The notes: a model not told the origin generated them from the sequence alone. 64,000 bases of DNA from Amoebidium appalachense (GCA_963693365.1 CAVNZM010000007.1:10664001-10728000); one strand, 5' to 3'; positions 13,485-47,783 are shown, numbered from the stretch's first letter. Numbers and translations: made by a program.

Positions 13485-13803
13485 CCCCTCCAATTGTTGT
13501 CGTTGGATGATGTGTCGGAATACTGTGTGCACAGGTGACTACAGGCGTGTATGGTCATGTCATAAAGCTGCGGCGGCAACATTGCCAAATCTGGTAGGGC
13601 AGCATCATCCTGATTGGTGGAACAGCAGCAAGGAATCCATGATATGGCCCGACGGACTGGCGACGGCAGGCGGTCTTCACTTTACCTGGCCTACGGTTTC
13701 ACTTTTCACGGTGGATTCGGAGGAGGATGCACATACTGTGTGTTCCCTCTTGTCTTTTGATTGCACGTGGATGTTTGCGAGTGTTGGAAGTTTGTTTTTG
13801 TAG
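11920..13803 (+). CDS. Possible spliced gene of unknown function
   Basis: Candidate exons have good splice sites. A donor AAG|GTATGT lies at 11767. An exon 11920-12065 follows a strong pyrimidine tract and ends at GTGAGA. An exon ends with GTAAGT near 13010 (frame ANVLAVEYLPSTTDADMEG). A final exon from about 13531 follows a CACAG acceptor and reads GDYRRVWSCHKAAAATLPNL onward to a stop at 13803. The 13010 to 13531 join is in phase (1/1); the 12065 to 12950 join is not resolved. An AATAAA hexamer follows at 14002. I do not recognise the product. The polarity agrees with the C runs near 13118-13149 and 13449-13481, which precede acceptors here. Confidence 0.3.
12640..12714. repeat. 18-bp tandem repeat, about 4 copies
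   Basis: Successive copies of an ACTTGCAAAGTGGTTAAA-like unit with one to three changes each. Confidence 0.8.
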
Positions 13804-14001
13804 AATTCGTGTTTGTTTGTTTGATGCCCCTGGCGAGGGGCCCGGAAAAGAAGGGGGGAGGGGTTGCACATGTTGGATCAGCCTTGGGTGTGCTATTATT
13901 CATATTGTACTGGTGAAATAACGGGTACTTGTTAGGAATATCAGACCCTCTGGTGGAGTTATATAGTGTACATGAATGTGTGGAAAGCCAGTGGCAAGTG
14001 A

Positions 14002-14007
14002 AATAAA
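14002..14007 (+). terminator. Possible poly(A) signal AATAAA
   Basis: AATAAA about 200 bases beyond the stop of the candidate terminal exon at 13803. A second lies at 14254 and a third near 14432. On this basis the unknown gene ends near 14020. Confidence 0.35.
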
Positions 14008-14019
14008 CTATTGTCTAAG

Positions 14020-14677
14020 CAAGCAGAATGCGCTCTGGATGTGTCCAGGTGACAAATTGTGTAATGAATAGGGGCCGTGCTCCCCAACAAACCTTATGAT
14101 TATTACACTTTGCTTTGTTTTTGGCCAATTTTACATTGCCTTCACTCAACGGTTAACCACGTGCATGGAAGTACATCCCACATATTCCTCAAGTGTACAT
14201 CATCATTCAATCACATCAAATTCATCTCGATATGCATTTCTCTTCAACTCATGACGACACAAATAAACAATTCTTACTGCCTGGCCCATACACTCCACCT
14301 TCGAAGTATTCAGACTGTACATGCACAACATATATCTACTCAAAGTTTGCATGCGCATGTAGCTGACCCCGTGGCACATCACGTCTGGTATACGTAACAA
14401 TATTTGTGTCCACATGAGTTCTGAGGGTTCAAATAAACATATGTTTCCATGTAACCGAAAACAACGTTACAACACCGCTGAAGCTAATAAGCTAGACATG
14501 TAACGTTAATTCTCACCCGTGTGGTCTTTTTTGCACCAAGGCGGACGTCTAGAAACATTACTTCAAATAAAAAAGATATTTTTGTAAGGCCAAGTCTTCT
14601 TTAACGGCAAACTCTTAACGCCGTGTATTTCAAATTGAGAACCATGTTCTGTCCTCCTCCCCCCCCCCCCCCCCCCC
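14020..14677. other. Spacer before the LTR array
   Basis: Comparatively AT-rich sequence without homopolymers until a C run at 14659-14677 that forms the insertion site of the LTR array. No gene recognised. Confidence 0.5.
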
Positions 14678-15082
14678 TGTTGGAGTGCAGACTTACGCTC
14701 ACTCCACAATATGTGTATGTTAGCTTTACAATTGGTTCCGTGTACACAGACACACGCTGACACTCGATCACCACATGCACATCTGCATAGTTGAGGAATG
14801 TTGCCAATTGTGTTTTGACTGCAAACGATTGGTTCACTGGTCCCAGAGATCTCTAAATGAAAGTAACCAATCCGATTAGCACCTGGCATCCGGATTACAT
14901 TCCAGACTGCTGCCCCACGGGTATATAAGCCACGTCTCTGCCAGGTGCAGACATGGAGTTCAGTCATGGAGTTAAGTCATGGAGTTCAGTCATGGAGTTA
15001 ACACACTGAAAGCAGTAAAAAAACGGGTCAGCGCCCAAGCGCGCCACGACGACCCTAGTCACAGCGGACTCTACTTCCAACA
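14678..15082 (+). repeat. LTR 1 of the TRIM array
   Basis: 405 bases from TGTTGG to CCAACA. TATA box TATATAAG at 14922-14929, then four copies of a 13-base ATGGAGTTCAGTC unit from about 14952. A-rich CAGTAAAAAACGGG follows. Confidence 0.9.
14922..14929 (+). promoter_or_regulatory. TATA box in LTR 1
   Basis: TATATAAG, conserved in all five LTRs. The 13-base repeats begin about 25-30 bases downstream, where transcription would be expected to start. Confidence 0.7.
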
Positions 15083-15097
15083 GGGTTATGGGCCCAG
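15083..15097 (+). other. Primer-binding site of TRIM unit 1
   Basis: GGGTTATGGGCCCAG directly after the LTR; the same 15 bases recur at 15790, 16526 and 17274. The last 14 bases equal the site at 60014 in the copia element. Confidence 0.85.
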
Positions 15098-15385
15098 ACA
15101 CGACACCGCGGCCTCTAACTTCACGTCCCCTACGACGCCTTGAACGGAGGAGCCCAGAAACCGACTTCTAGGCTGTACCCTACACCCGCGAGCGTATTTC
15201 CGTGAAGTAGAGACTTTCGCTTCCACAAACTCCATCCGCAGCAGCCTGCGACATCAACGTCAAGTATTCCACTTCATTGGCGGGGCACGCACCACAGTGG
15301 AATGCACACCCCGGTCTACCCTGCAAGCAGCCACACTCACTCTCTCTTCTCTAGTGGTGTGTACACTTCTCCAATTGGGTAGGGG

Positions 15386-15789
15386 TGTTGGAGTGCAGAC
15401 TTACGCTCACTCCACTATATGTGTATGTTAGCTTTACAATTGGTTCCGTGTACATAGACACATGCTGACACTCGATCACCACATGCACATCTGCATAGTT
15501 GAGGAATGTTGCCAATTGTGTTTTGACTGCAAACGATTGGTTCACTGGTCCCAGAGATATCTAAATGAAAGTAACCAATCCGATTAGCGCCTGGCATCCG
15601 GATTACATTCCAGACTGCTGCCCCACGGGTATATAAGCCACGTCTCTGCCAGGTGCAGACATGGAGTTAAGTCATGGAGTTAAGTCATGGAGTTCAGTCA
15701 TGGAGTTAACACACTGAAAGCAGTAAAAAACGGGTCAGCGCCCAAGCGCGCCACGACGACCCTAGTCACAGCGGACTCTACTTCCAACA
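15386..15789 (+). repeat. LTR 2 of the TRIM array
   Basis: 404 bases, four 13-base repeats, and a few substitutions against LTR 1 (ACTATATG for ACAATATG; CATAGACACATG for CACAGACACACG). Confidence 0.9.
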
Positions 15790-16094
15790 GGGTTATGGGC
15801 CCAGACACGACACCGCGGCCTCTAACTTCACGTCCCCTACGACGCCTTGAACGGAGGAGCCCAGAAACCGACTTCTAGGCTGTACCCTACACCCGCGAGC
15901 GTATTTCCGTGAAGTAGAGACTTTCGCTTCCACAAACTCCATCCGCAGCAGCCTGCGACATCAACGTCAAGTATTCCACTTCATTGGCGGGGCACGCACC
16001 ACAGTGGAATGCACACCCCGGTCTACCCTGCAAGCAGCCACACTCACTCTCTCTTCTCTACAGTGGTGTGTACACTTCTCCAATTGGGTAGGGG

Positions 16095-16525
16095 TGTTGG
16101 AGTGCAGACTTACGCTCACTCCACAATATGTGTATGTTAGCTTTACAATTGGTTCCGTGTACACAGACACACGCTGACACTCGATCACCACATGCACATC
16201 TGCATAGTTGAGGAATGTTGCCAATTGTGTTTTGACTGCAAACGATTGGTTCACTGGTCCCAGAGATCTCTAAATGAAAGTAACCAATCCGATTAGCACC
16301 TGGCATCCGGATTACATTCCAGACTGCTGCCCCACGGGTATATAAGCCACGTCTCTGCCAGGTGCAGACATGGAGTTCAGACATGGAGTTCAGTCATGGA
16401 GTTAAGTCATGGAGTTAAGTCATGGAGTTCAGTCATGGAGTTAACACACTGAAAGCAGTAAAAAAACGGGTCAGCGCCCAAGCGCGCCACGACGACCCTA
16501 GTCACAGCGGACTCTACTTCCAACA
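16095..16525 (+). repeat. LTR 3 of the TRIM array
   Basis: 431 bases; 26 more than LTR 1, exactly two extra copies of the 13-base unit (six in all). Confidence 0.9.
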
Positions 16526-16829
16526 GGGTTATGGGCCCAGACACGACACCGCGGCCTCTAACTTCACGTCCCCTACGACGCCTTGAACGGAGGAGCCAGA
16601 AACCGACTTCTAGGCTGTACCCTACACCCGCGAGCGTATTTCCGTGAAGTAGAGACTTTCGCTTCCACAAACTCCATCCGCAGCAGCCTGCGACATCAAC
16701 GTCAAGTATTCCACTTCATTGGCGGGGCACGCACCACAGTGGAATGCACACCCCGGTCTACCCTGCAAGCAGCCACACTCACTCTCTCTTCTCTACAGTG
16801 GTGTGTACACTTCTCCAATTGGGTAGGGG

Positions 16830-17273
16830 TGTTGGAGTGCAGACTTACGCTCACTCCACAATATGTGTATGTTAGCTTTACAATTGGTTCCGTGTACACA
16901 GACACACGCTGACACTCGATCACCACATGCACATCTGCATAGTTGAGGAATGTTGCCAATTGTGTTTTGACTGCAAACGATTGGTTCACTGGTCCCAGAG
17001 ATCTCTAAATGAAAGTAACCAATCCGATTAGCACCTGGCATCCGGATTACATTCCAGACTGCTGCCCCACGGGTATATAAGCCACGTCTCTGCCAGGTGC
17101 AGACATGGAGTTCAGTCATGGAGTTAAGTCATGGAGTTCAGTCATGGAGTTCAGTCATGGAGTTCAGCCATGGAGTTCAGTCATGGAGTTAACACACTGA
17201 AAACAGTAAAGAAACGGGTCAGCGCCCAAGCGCGCCACGACGACCCTAGTCACAGCGGACTCTACTTTCAACA
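16830..17273 (+). repeat. LTR 4 of the TRIM array
   Basis: 444 bases; 39 more than LTR 1, three extra 13-base units (seven in all). The 3' end reads TTTCAACA instead of TTCCAACA. The internal domain that follows lacks about 84 bases present in the other three. Confidence 0.9.
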
Positions 17274-17493
17274 GGGTTATGGGCCCAGACACGACACCGC
17301 GGCCTCTAACTTCATTAGAGACTTTCGCTTCCACAAACTCCATCCGCAGCAGCCTGCGACATCAACGTCAAGTATTCCACTTCATTGGCGGGGCACGCAC
17401 CACAGTGGAATGCACACCCCGGTCTACCCTGCAAGCAGCCACACTCACTCTCTCTTCTCTAGTGGTGTGTACACTTCTCCAATTGGGTAGGGG

Positions 17494-17910
17494 TGTTGGA
17501 GTGCAGACTTACGCTCACTCCACAATATGTGTATGTTAGCTTTACAATTGGTTCCGTGTACACAGACACACGCTGACACTCGATCACCACATGCACATCT
17601 GCATAGTTGAGGAATGTTGCCAATTGTGTTTTGACTGCAAACGATTGGTTCACTGGTCCCAGAGATCTCTAAATGAAAGTAACCAATCCGATTAGCACCT
17701 GGCATCCGGATTACATTCCAGACTGCTGCCCCACGGGTATATAAGCCACGTCTCTGCCAGGTGCAGTCATGGAGTTCAGTCATGGAGTTCAGTCATGGAG
17801 TTCAGTCATGGAGTTCAGTCATGGAGTTAACACACTGAAAGCAGTAAAAAACGGGTCAGCGCCCAAGCGCGCCACGACGACCCTAGTCACAGCGGACTCT
17901 ACTTCCAACA
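17494..17910 (+). repeat. LTR 5 of the TRIM array
   Basis: 417 bases, five 13-base units, ending CCAACA and running straight into a C run. No primer-binding site follows, so this is the true 3' LTR of the array. Confidence 0.9.
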
Positions 17911-17963
17911 CCCCCCCCCCCCCCTAGGGGGGGGGGGGAAAAAAAAAAAAAAAAAAAAAAAAA
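17911..17963. other. Palindromic C-run/CTAG/G-run followed by A-run
   Basis: About 14 C, then TA, then about 12 G, then 24 A. The C and G arms form a self-complementary block centred on CTAG. It is either a fold-back junction at the retrotransposon target or an assembly join between two strands of the same homopolymer. Confidence 0.7.
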
Positions 17964-18366
17964 TTGCCGAAAATATTTGTCCTGTTACCATCTAATCATT
18001 AACCCTCATAAGCGCACTCACAGACATGCGCACACACGATTAAGCATATACTCTCTGTGCCTGTGACCCACACAGCCAGTCTAAACACATGACGACTGCT
18101 GTGGTGGCTGGGCGCAGACGGAAACGCAAATATATCCTCTGGCCAAGGCAAAAACATGGGGCGGAAAAAAATTTCAAATCCCTATGCAATTCCTAAACCA
18201 CAAAAGCCACATAATCCTGTTCAAGCTCACACAATAATATTATATGGTCGAAGTTCAATAAACCCAAGTCATTCACAAACACCAACTCAACAACCCGATC
18301 AACACCCGACCAACAATCATGCCCATATATGGTGAGTTCATCCTGGATCACGCGACAATCGGCCAA
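17964..18366. other. Spacer, probably 3' flank of the SelO gene
   Basis: No repeat or coding signal beyond short frames. It would contain the 3' untranslated region of the minus-strand SelO gene; I do not see a clear polyadenylation hexamer on that strand. Confidence 0.4.
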
Positions 18367-26914
<8,548 letters not shown>

Positions 26915-26916
26915 CT

Positions 26917-26955
<39 letters not shown>

Positions 26956-27426
26956 AGCGCAAGGGGTAAAGATGTGGAGCAGCGTATAGAGTACACATTA
27001 CGAGGGACCATAATAAGCTTCAGTACCAAACACGCACAAAGAGTATGTATCACATGTAGAGCCCATCTTCAGGGAGCCTGGTTTTGTTGGGGGCGGGGGG
27101 GTTGGGGGGGAGGGGGGGGGTTTTACGGGAATGAAGGGGTTACGTAACAACAAAAAACCAGCTTGGAGGTGAATCACAAAGGAGGGGCAGGTAGCAAATG
27201 CAAGAGCAAGTTTTATTGCGGGATGGTGGGAGCTTGGCAACGTGGCAACCATAACTTCTGAGTTTTCTGAAAGATGTGAAGAAGGACAGAGGGAGAGCAA
27301 GCAGTAGTGTATTTTTTTTTGTGTGTGCGTGGAAGGGGGAGGGGGGGGGGGGGGGGGGGGGGAGAAAATAATGGGGAAGGGGGGGAAGGATAAATACCGA
27401 GATGCTGACTTCGTGTGCATGTAACG

Positions 27427-27487
<61 letters not shown>

Positions 27488-27549
27488 GGAGAGAGGTTAA
27501 AACACTTTGCAGAATGAAGTACACGGAGTGACGGACAACACAACGGCAG

Positions 27550-27582
<33 letters not shown>

Positions 27583-27969
27583 GGGGGGCTCTCATACATT
27601 CACTGACAATGCCCTGGTCGAGTGGCTTCGGTGCGAGGCTGTGGATGCCCATGGCTGAAAATTGGAGAGGAGGGGGGTCCATGGGCTCTGGGTGGTCTGG
27701 GGGGATTACAGCGGAGTGAGTCACTGAGTGGGCAGACATACGTACTCTCTCCATCCTCCGATCGTATAACACCTATTTACAACAACAAAAATAAAATCTC
27801 TAAAATTTCTACTAGTGGCATGGTCATCCGACACTGCCCAAACATGTTTGATCTTAAGCCAAAAGGGAAAAACAAACATAGTATAATACCGGTGATACGG
27901 ATATTTAGGAGGATTAGGGGGCGGAGGGGTGAGGGAGCAAACGAGGGGGGGAGGGCGGAGTGCACGTAC
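26915..27969. other. Boundary region between SelO and the STAND gene
   Basis: Holds G runs (27340-27361, 27428-27486, 27551-27581) and two small minus-strand exon candidates: 27775-27748 (after TAAATAG, donor GTACGT, reading LYDRRMER) and 27700-27596. The latter, read as ...HSTRALSVN, would join SelO in phase; the former could belong to the TPR tail of the STAND gene. The promoter of SelO should lie here but I see no clear element. Confidence 0.4.
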
Positions 27970-38880
<10,911 letters not shown>

Positions 38881-39685
38881 CTGCATTTGCAGTTACTCAG
38901 TTGGGTAAACCTTATAACCGAGAGCACCAACTGACAGGCAAAACACATGGAAAGAACAACTGCATGCATTGGGAACTGCACGTAGAGTCATTTTTCCAAA
39001 TTTATCGCGGGGTTTCAAATATACGACTAGTTGCCAAGTGCAACACACCACAGGCAGACAGGAGAATCAATGATGGTTAAAGGAGGATACCCTTTGGGGG
39101 AGCGGGGGGGGGGGGGGGGGGGGGGGGGGAGGGGGGGGGGGGAGGGGGGGGGAGGGGGGGAGGGGGGGGGGGGGGGGGGGGAGGGGAAAGGGGGCTTACT
39201 AGGTGATGGCGTGTCGACAATATATGCATGGTCTTCATCGTTGTATTCCTGTTTTGCAGATATTTTTGTGTGTGTTTATGGGCGAAAAGGAGGGGCGGGA
39301 AGGGGGGGGGGGGGGGGGGGGGGGGGAGAAAGTTGGAGTGGGAAAGGGGGGGGGGGGGGGGAGATGGAAGGGGGTGATGGGAGAACGGGGGAGAGAGAAA
39401 GAGGGAGGGGGGAACGGGGGGGGGGGGGGGGGGGAGGACGAGAGGGTTAGTACTATTCGAGGGAAGGCACAAATAGGCAACCTACAGCAGAAAGGAGGGT
39501 GAAATTTGGGCAAGGATGCTAGCAAAAAAAAAAAAAAACACTCAGTGGAAAAAACTTTTAAAAAGTGCAGGGGGGTGAGAGTGGCAGGCGGCGGGGTGGC
39601 AGGGGGAGGGGGGTGGGGGGGGAGGGACTATGGAAGAATCGTAGGTCCAGGCAGCCTGCTTTTTTACGCGGTTGTTCAACCTGTT

Positions 39686-39691
<6 letters not shown>

Positions 39692-39726
<35 letters not shown>
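39692..39726. repeat. (TA)17 repeat
   Basis: Pure TA/AT run, the only long one in the window. Confidence 0.95.
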
Positions 39727-39728
<2 letters not shown>

Positions 39729-40235
39729 GTATGGGGGGAAAGGGGGAGGGGGGGGGGGGGGGAGGGGGGGAGAAAAAAAAAGTGGGGAGAGAGGGGGCTG
39801 GTACCTCTTTCACGTCTATTAAACTCGTTGTCTCGGCATCTGCAGGGCGTTAAGTTATATGTGAGTTCTATGTGTCCTTATAGTTAGAAATGTGGTAAAG
39901 TATTGGTGAAATATGAAATGGGTAATTAAGCATATTGCATTTGACGTGTAATGTGATTTGCATGTGTGTGCTTGTATGTGTGTGTGTGTGTGTGTGTATG
40001 TGTGTGTGTGTGCGCGCGCGAGCGCGCATGCACAAATGCGTGTGTGTGTGCATGCGCGGGCCCATTAGAGTGCAAAGAAAAGGGGTCAGAAATGCAATAT
40101 TAATGTAACATAAATACAGATGAACTTATGCACAGATGCTCTTGCGTATAAACACCTTTGCATAGTCTGTTCGTTTGCCTTAAATCATTAGTGGACTGAG
40201 ATGATAAACTTTCCCCCTTGGAAATGTAACCCCAA

Positions 40236-43027
<2,792 letters not shown>

Positions 43028-45114
43028 GGGCCCTGCCTACTGCCTGCGCTGTAATAAATTTGGCAATGATTCAACTACCAGCCACACATTAAATATGTCT
43101 CGTGACGTAAAGAAATATTGCTACCATAACACTCATTCGCACCACTAGTGACACTAGAGCATATGTAATTGACTTTGACACGGCAATGTAATTCAGTTCG
43201 TACTGCCAGTCGTACTGCACAGTCACTAAACCGTTTCTTCTTGAACGCCTTTCAACAAAATGGCGCAGTTTTTTGTATTTAAGATATCTGCATCACAGTG
43301 CACGTTTGCATTGCATTGCAGGTCTTCTTCCCGTTGCTTTTTTTTTCCCCCAGAACAAGTTGTTGTTCTGAACCACTTTCTGACTTTTTCCAGGCAATAA
43401 TAGTGAGTGGCATCAATCCTGTCTCAAGCGGGAGGCGAGGTACCACCCTTTCTCGGCGTGTTGTGAGCGCGTTGCATTCCTAAGACAACTGCCTGACAGT
43501 CAGAAAATAATGATTGGTGGAAAATTCTTATACTAGGTGCTATTGGTTTAAAAAGACCCAATCAAGTATCGAACCATATCAAATGAGTCTATGACAAAGC
43601 ACATGTTCGCATGGGTGCGTTTGTGCCAAGGTCTTGTTTGAAGTATTATTAATTCTCCATACATCCAGAAATTATTTCGTATTGCATGGAGAGTCAATTG
43701 CACTATAGGCTATTTCAATGATATTATTTATTTAGATCTCGTTGTTTGCGATGCTCACGTGTGCTGGCGAGATTGGCACGCAGCACATTCCTTCTGGTAT
43801 GCCGTCGACTGAAACTGTGAAAGTCGATTGCTGCATTGCAGCCTATTTGTAGGTCTTCTTTCTACAGTGTAGACGCACAGCCAGGGCTTCCTTTCTTTCG
43901 TATGGCTTTTAAATTTTTATTTTGGATGTATGCTATAGTATTTGATATTCTTCCCGGGCTTGTTTCAGGCCGGCAGTTTGCCCCAACTCCAGTTGAGTGG
44001 CGCACGCATCGTGAATGCTACGCATGAAAGATCCAAGAATAGCCGAATTCATCCCATGGACAAGTGGTTCAGGAAGGCCCAATCAGATGAGTCGTGCGTG
44101 AGGTAGCAGCCCCCCGGTTTGTTTACGTTGTCCGGATCCGGCAAGGCGCACACACCGGCCGCTATCACATCATCCAAGGCTTGGCTTTTGTGCTGTTGCG
44201 GTGCGTGCTGTACGTACTGCGTGCTGTAATGACACACATCGGCACACACGTGACAGGCACACACATGCAATGGCATACATTTTTTTAGACACACACACTC
44301 ACATGTATACATTCAAACACCCACACAATTCGATGCATAAGCACCACAGCTGTGGCATGATGTACACGTGCACACGCACATGTGCATATGACAAGCAGAT
44401 ATGGATATCGATCATATACACCGCGGCACGGCACACGCATGCACACGTACACCTTCCCGTCACATGCATACACACACACGCTCACACATACACACGTGTG
44501 CACATCGTAGCACACACACACGCACACACACACGTGTACGCACGCACCCACGCACGCACACATATATGCACACACACACACACACAAACACACACAAACA
44601 CACGTACATACACGCACACACACACACATACACACACACACGTACACACACGTGCACATGTGATGCGCACACACACACACACACACACACACAGCAATCG
44701 TATGGATCCCATCATATGTTCGCGCACGGTACAAAGTATGTGTTAAGCACCCGAACAGGAACATGCTTCTGTCTTTGAAGTATGTGCACAACTAATAAAA
44801 AAAAACCAGTTTTTATAGCCTAACAATAATGTTTGATTTTGTATATTGTTTTTTGCTATTGTTTTAGGTACCGTTAGGTAAGATCTCACTTACCTTTTGA
44901 TTGGCTCCCAGGAATTTCTAGAGCCAATAGGGACGACCATGGTTTATTTACCTTTTTGCTGATTGGTAAATCTAATTCACAAAATTCCTTTCCCGATAGT
45001 GTACCAATCAAATGGATTCAGCCAGCTTCCGAATGAGCCAATCACCAGCGCTCCGGAACGTACATTGACTGACTTGACGCAGCTGACTGTAACGTAGCCT
45101 ATACATCCAACGTC
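43028..45114. other. Region between divergent genes, with two small plus-strand exon candidates
   Basis: Between the ATG at 43027 (minus) and the ATG at 45115 (plus). Two short stretches have strong splice signals on the plus strand: 43394-43439 (TTTTTCCAG before, GTACCA after) and 43969-44102 (TTGTTTCAG before, GAG|GTAGCA after, open in one frame reading HPMDKWFRKAQSDESCV). They could be untranslated or coding exons of the lyase gene or a non-coding transcript. From 44235 to 44695 the DNA is an irregular CA/CG/CAT repeat. Confidence 0.35.
44899..45042. promoter_or_regulatory. Cluster of five CCAAT boxes
   Basis: ATTGG/CCAAT pentamers at about 44900, 44924, 44962, 45004 and 45038, spaced 24-42 bases, in the 220 bases before the lyase gene ATG at 45115. 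Multiple CCAAT boxes at such spacing are typical NF-Y promoter architecture. No TATA box is obvious. Confidence 0.5.
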
Positions 45115-46305
45115 ATGGCTGAGAAGTTGAGAAGGTCAAGTTGTACTAGAGATGTAACCCCCACGTGTAACTATTTGACCATGCAGTTAGCACGTGACTT
45201 TGCGCTGCCCTCCACCCCAGGGCTTCTAGACTATTCATATGAGGAAAGACAGGGCAAGAGGGCACCAAGGCGACGAATTCTGGCACAGCACGTGTGTCTG
45301 GCCATGTGTGTGGGCGTGTGCCTGGGTCTTAGTGTTCACTTGACCTCAGAAAAAGACCTGGCGGATTTGATAAGCACGGCCGTGCAGGGCAGAACATGTG
45401 CAGGCAGGTATGTGGCACGCACACAAGTGCTAAACACAGGCATCACGCACAAGTGGTGCCAAGACAAATGCACTCAGGACGACACCTCCCCGTGTTTAGG
45501 CAATGGCGACCTGTCGGCCTTGTGCACGTGTGTCACTGCCTTCAAACCCCCCAGGCTGGACCTGGAGGACTCCACGTGCAGAGGCGGCCGGAGAGTGTGC
45601 GCAGATAACCAACTGCATGCAGCATGGTCAGGCACAAATGTGACAAACACGTGGTGCCGTGATCTGTGTGAACGGGCATCAGACGAGTGCACATGCGACA
45701 GGTGCAAATGTGTTGGTGAGTGTTGGCCCAATTGGTACACCGAGTGAACGGTAGACAGCACAATCATGCATGATGTATGGGTGGCAGAGGATCTACAGAC
45801 AGAGGATGCACAGACACATGCACATGCACATCTGTATACACAAAAAAACACACCGAGACATCCATTGTTGTTATTCAAGGCCATTGGATGGCGGCCCAGT
45901 ATGATTATGTTTCTGTCAAAATAGTCCATTTTTTTTTTTTCCCCCCTGTGCTTTATACAAGGCCCTCTATTTCAGTAAGTAGGAGGCCTTGTTGTTTTGC
46001 CATTGAACAACTTGTTCTCTGCTGCTGTCTTTTGTTAGGTGCCGTACATTTTCCACCGAGTCGGACATGCATATGCAATGGAGTACCGTGTGAACACACA
46101 AACATCACACGTCGATTACCATGCTGTAATACGGACAAGCTGCACACAAGCAGACACACACTCTTGCACGCACACGATCACACACGCCAACACACACAGG
46201 TGATGAAATGCACACATATTGATACAACCCCGTGCGCGCGCACACACACACACACACGCACCCACTCACACTACATAACGCACACGCGCACCACACGCGC
46301 GCGCG

Positions 46306-46337
<32 letters not shown>

Positions 46338-47234
46338 CTCTCTCTCTCTCTCAAAACACACACACAATGCACACACGCACAGGCATACACATGCCCGCAC
46401 ACACATGCACACACACACACATACATACACACACGTGCACCCAGTGCCCCAAGAACCAGAGTTCACTACGTATCTCATCATCACACTGGAATCCATGTGC
46501 TACACATACCACACCATGTACACCCTCGCTCCTCCCCCCTCCCCCCCCCCCCCCCCCCCCTCCCCCCCCCCCCCCCCCCCCCCCCCCCCGCTCTCCCCTT
46601 TCCCTCCCCTTCCAAGTATTCCGTCACCCCAACACACAATCCGCATTAAAGCAGTCCTAATCCCTCTGGCCCCCAATCAGATCGCTGTCCCGAGGGCACA
46701 CAGCCAATCATAATGGTTGATTTTGACGGCCACGAACCAAATATGTTATACTCGGTGGCAGCAGCAGCAAAGGACTTTGGGGTGGCAGTGACTCCATCGG
46801 GCAACTTTAGTGCCGCCACAACAGTGAAGGTGGGTGTCACGTGACATGGTGCTATAAATAGCACTAATGTAGGGTCACTGGCAGATACAACGAGCAATAA
46901 CCCCCATTACGCATTTAGCCTATGCCGTGGTGCACGAAGGGGCACAGCTTCTGCATACACAAACACATAAATCATCCTTCCCCCCCCCCCCCCCCCTTCC
47001 CCCATGCCCCCCCCCCCCCCCCCCTTCGCGCAAATGCCCCCCTTCCCCTTTTCCCCTCCTTTCCCATTTCCCCCTACCCCTAACTCTCTCCCTCCCCCCG
47101 CACCTGCCTGCTTGCAGGGCCATATATTGCTCCCTCGCCGCGGGCCGGGGTTTTCTCAACTACAGTTTTTCTGTTTTTGATCCCCTCCCCCCCCTCCCCC
47201 CTCCCCCCCTCCCCCCCCTCCTCCAACCCCACCC

Positions 47235-47310
<76 letters not shown>

Positions 47311-47317
47311 ACCACCA

Positions 47318-47351
<34 letters not shown>

Positions 47352-47752
47352 GGCACCACCACCACCACCACCATCCCGAGCCCCTAGCGCCCCACCCTGC
47401 CCCACCCACTTACCAGTATAAGCATAACAGCAAAACCTGCTGATTGAATACACGTTACACTATAGCTAGGCACCACGTGTCTTTGTTTCCTCGAAGCAAG
47501 CACATAGCCAATCCCCACCACATCAAACACCCTCTTTGTGCAGGGTCCACCAATGATTACCCAACGAACATGCAAATCCCATGGCAGAAAGATGCATTTC
47601 TGACACTATGCAACACACCGGAACACCTAGTTCTACACACACACACCACTCCGGACTACCAAACACAGGAGCACGGCGTTTCCCGTCTACCCCTTTACAC
47701 AAGCGAAGACGGTCTCACATACGCTTCGCAGGCTCACTCCCCCCTCCCCCTC

Positions 47753-47783
<31 letters not shown>

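Larger units (their letters stand above)
14678..17910 (+). mobile_element. Tandem TRIM-like LTR retrotransposon array (5 LTRs, 4 internal domains)
   Basis: Five direct LTRs (14678-15082, 15386-15789, 16095-16525, 16830-17273, 17494-17910) begin TGTTGGAGTGCAG and end CCAACA (CAACA in the fourth), the TG...CA ends of LTRs. Each of the first four is followed at once by GGGTTATGGGCCCAG. The GGTTATGGGCCCAG part is complementary to the anticodon arm of initiator methionine tRNA, the half-tRNA priming site known from Drosophila copia. The internal domains are only 303, 305, 304 and 220 bases, have no coding capacity, and end in a purine-rich GGGTAGGGG just before the next LTR. The arrangement is that of a terminal-repeat retrotransposon in miniature (TRIM) expanded in tandem by sharing LTRs. 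Runs of C flank both ends, consistent with a C5-type target duplication inside poly-C. Movement would need enzymes from an autonomous copia relative. Confidence 0.88.

Noticed and set aside
14678-17910. CRISPR-like or gene-family array
   Set aside because: Repeats are 400-base LTRs with TG...CA ends and primer sites, not short palindromic repeats with spacers, and the frames inside carry no protein signal.
44049-44190. Minus-strand frame ending FLNHLSMG as a gene 3' end
   Set aside because: No good acceptor, no partner exons, and the plus strand of the same stretch has better splice signals.
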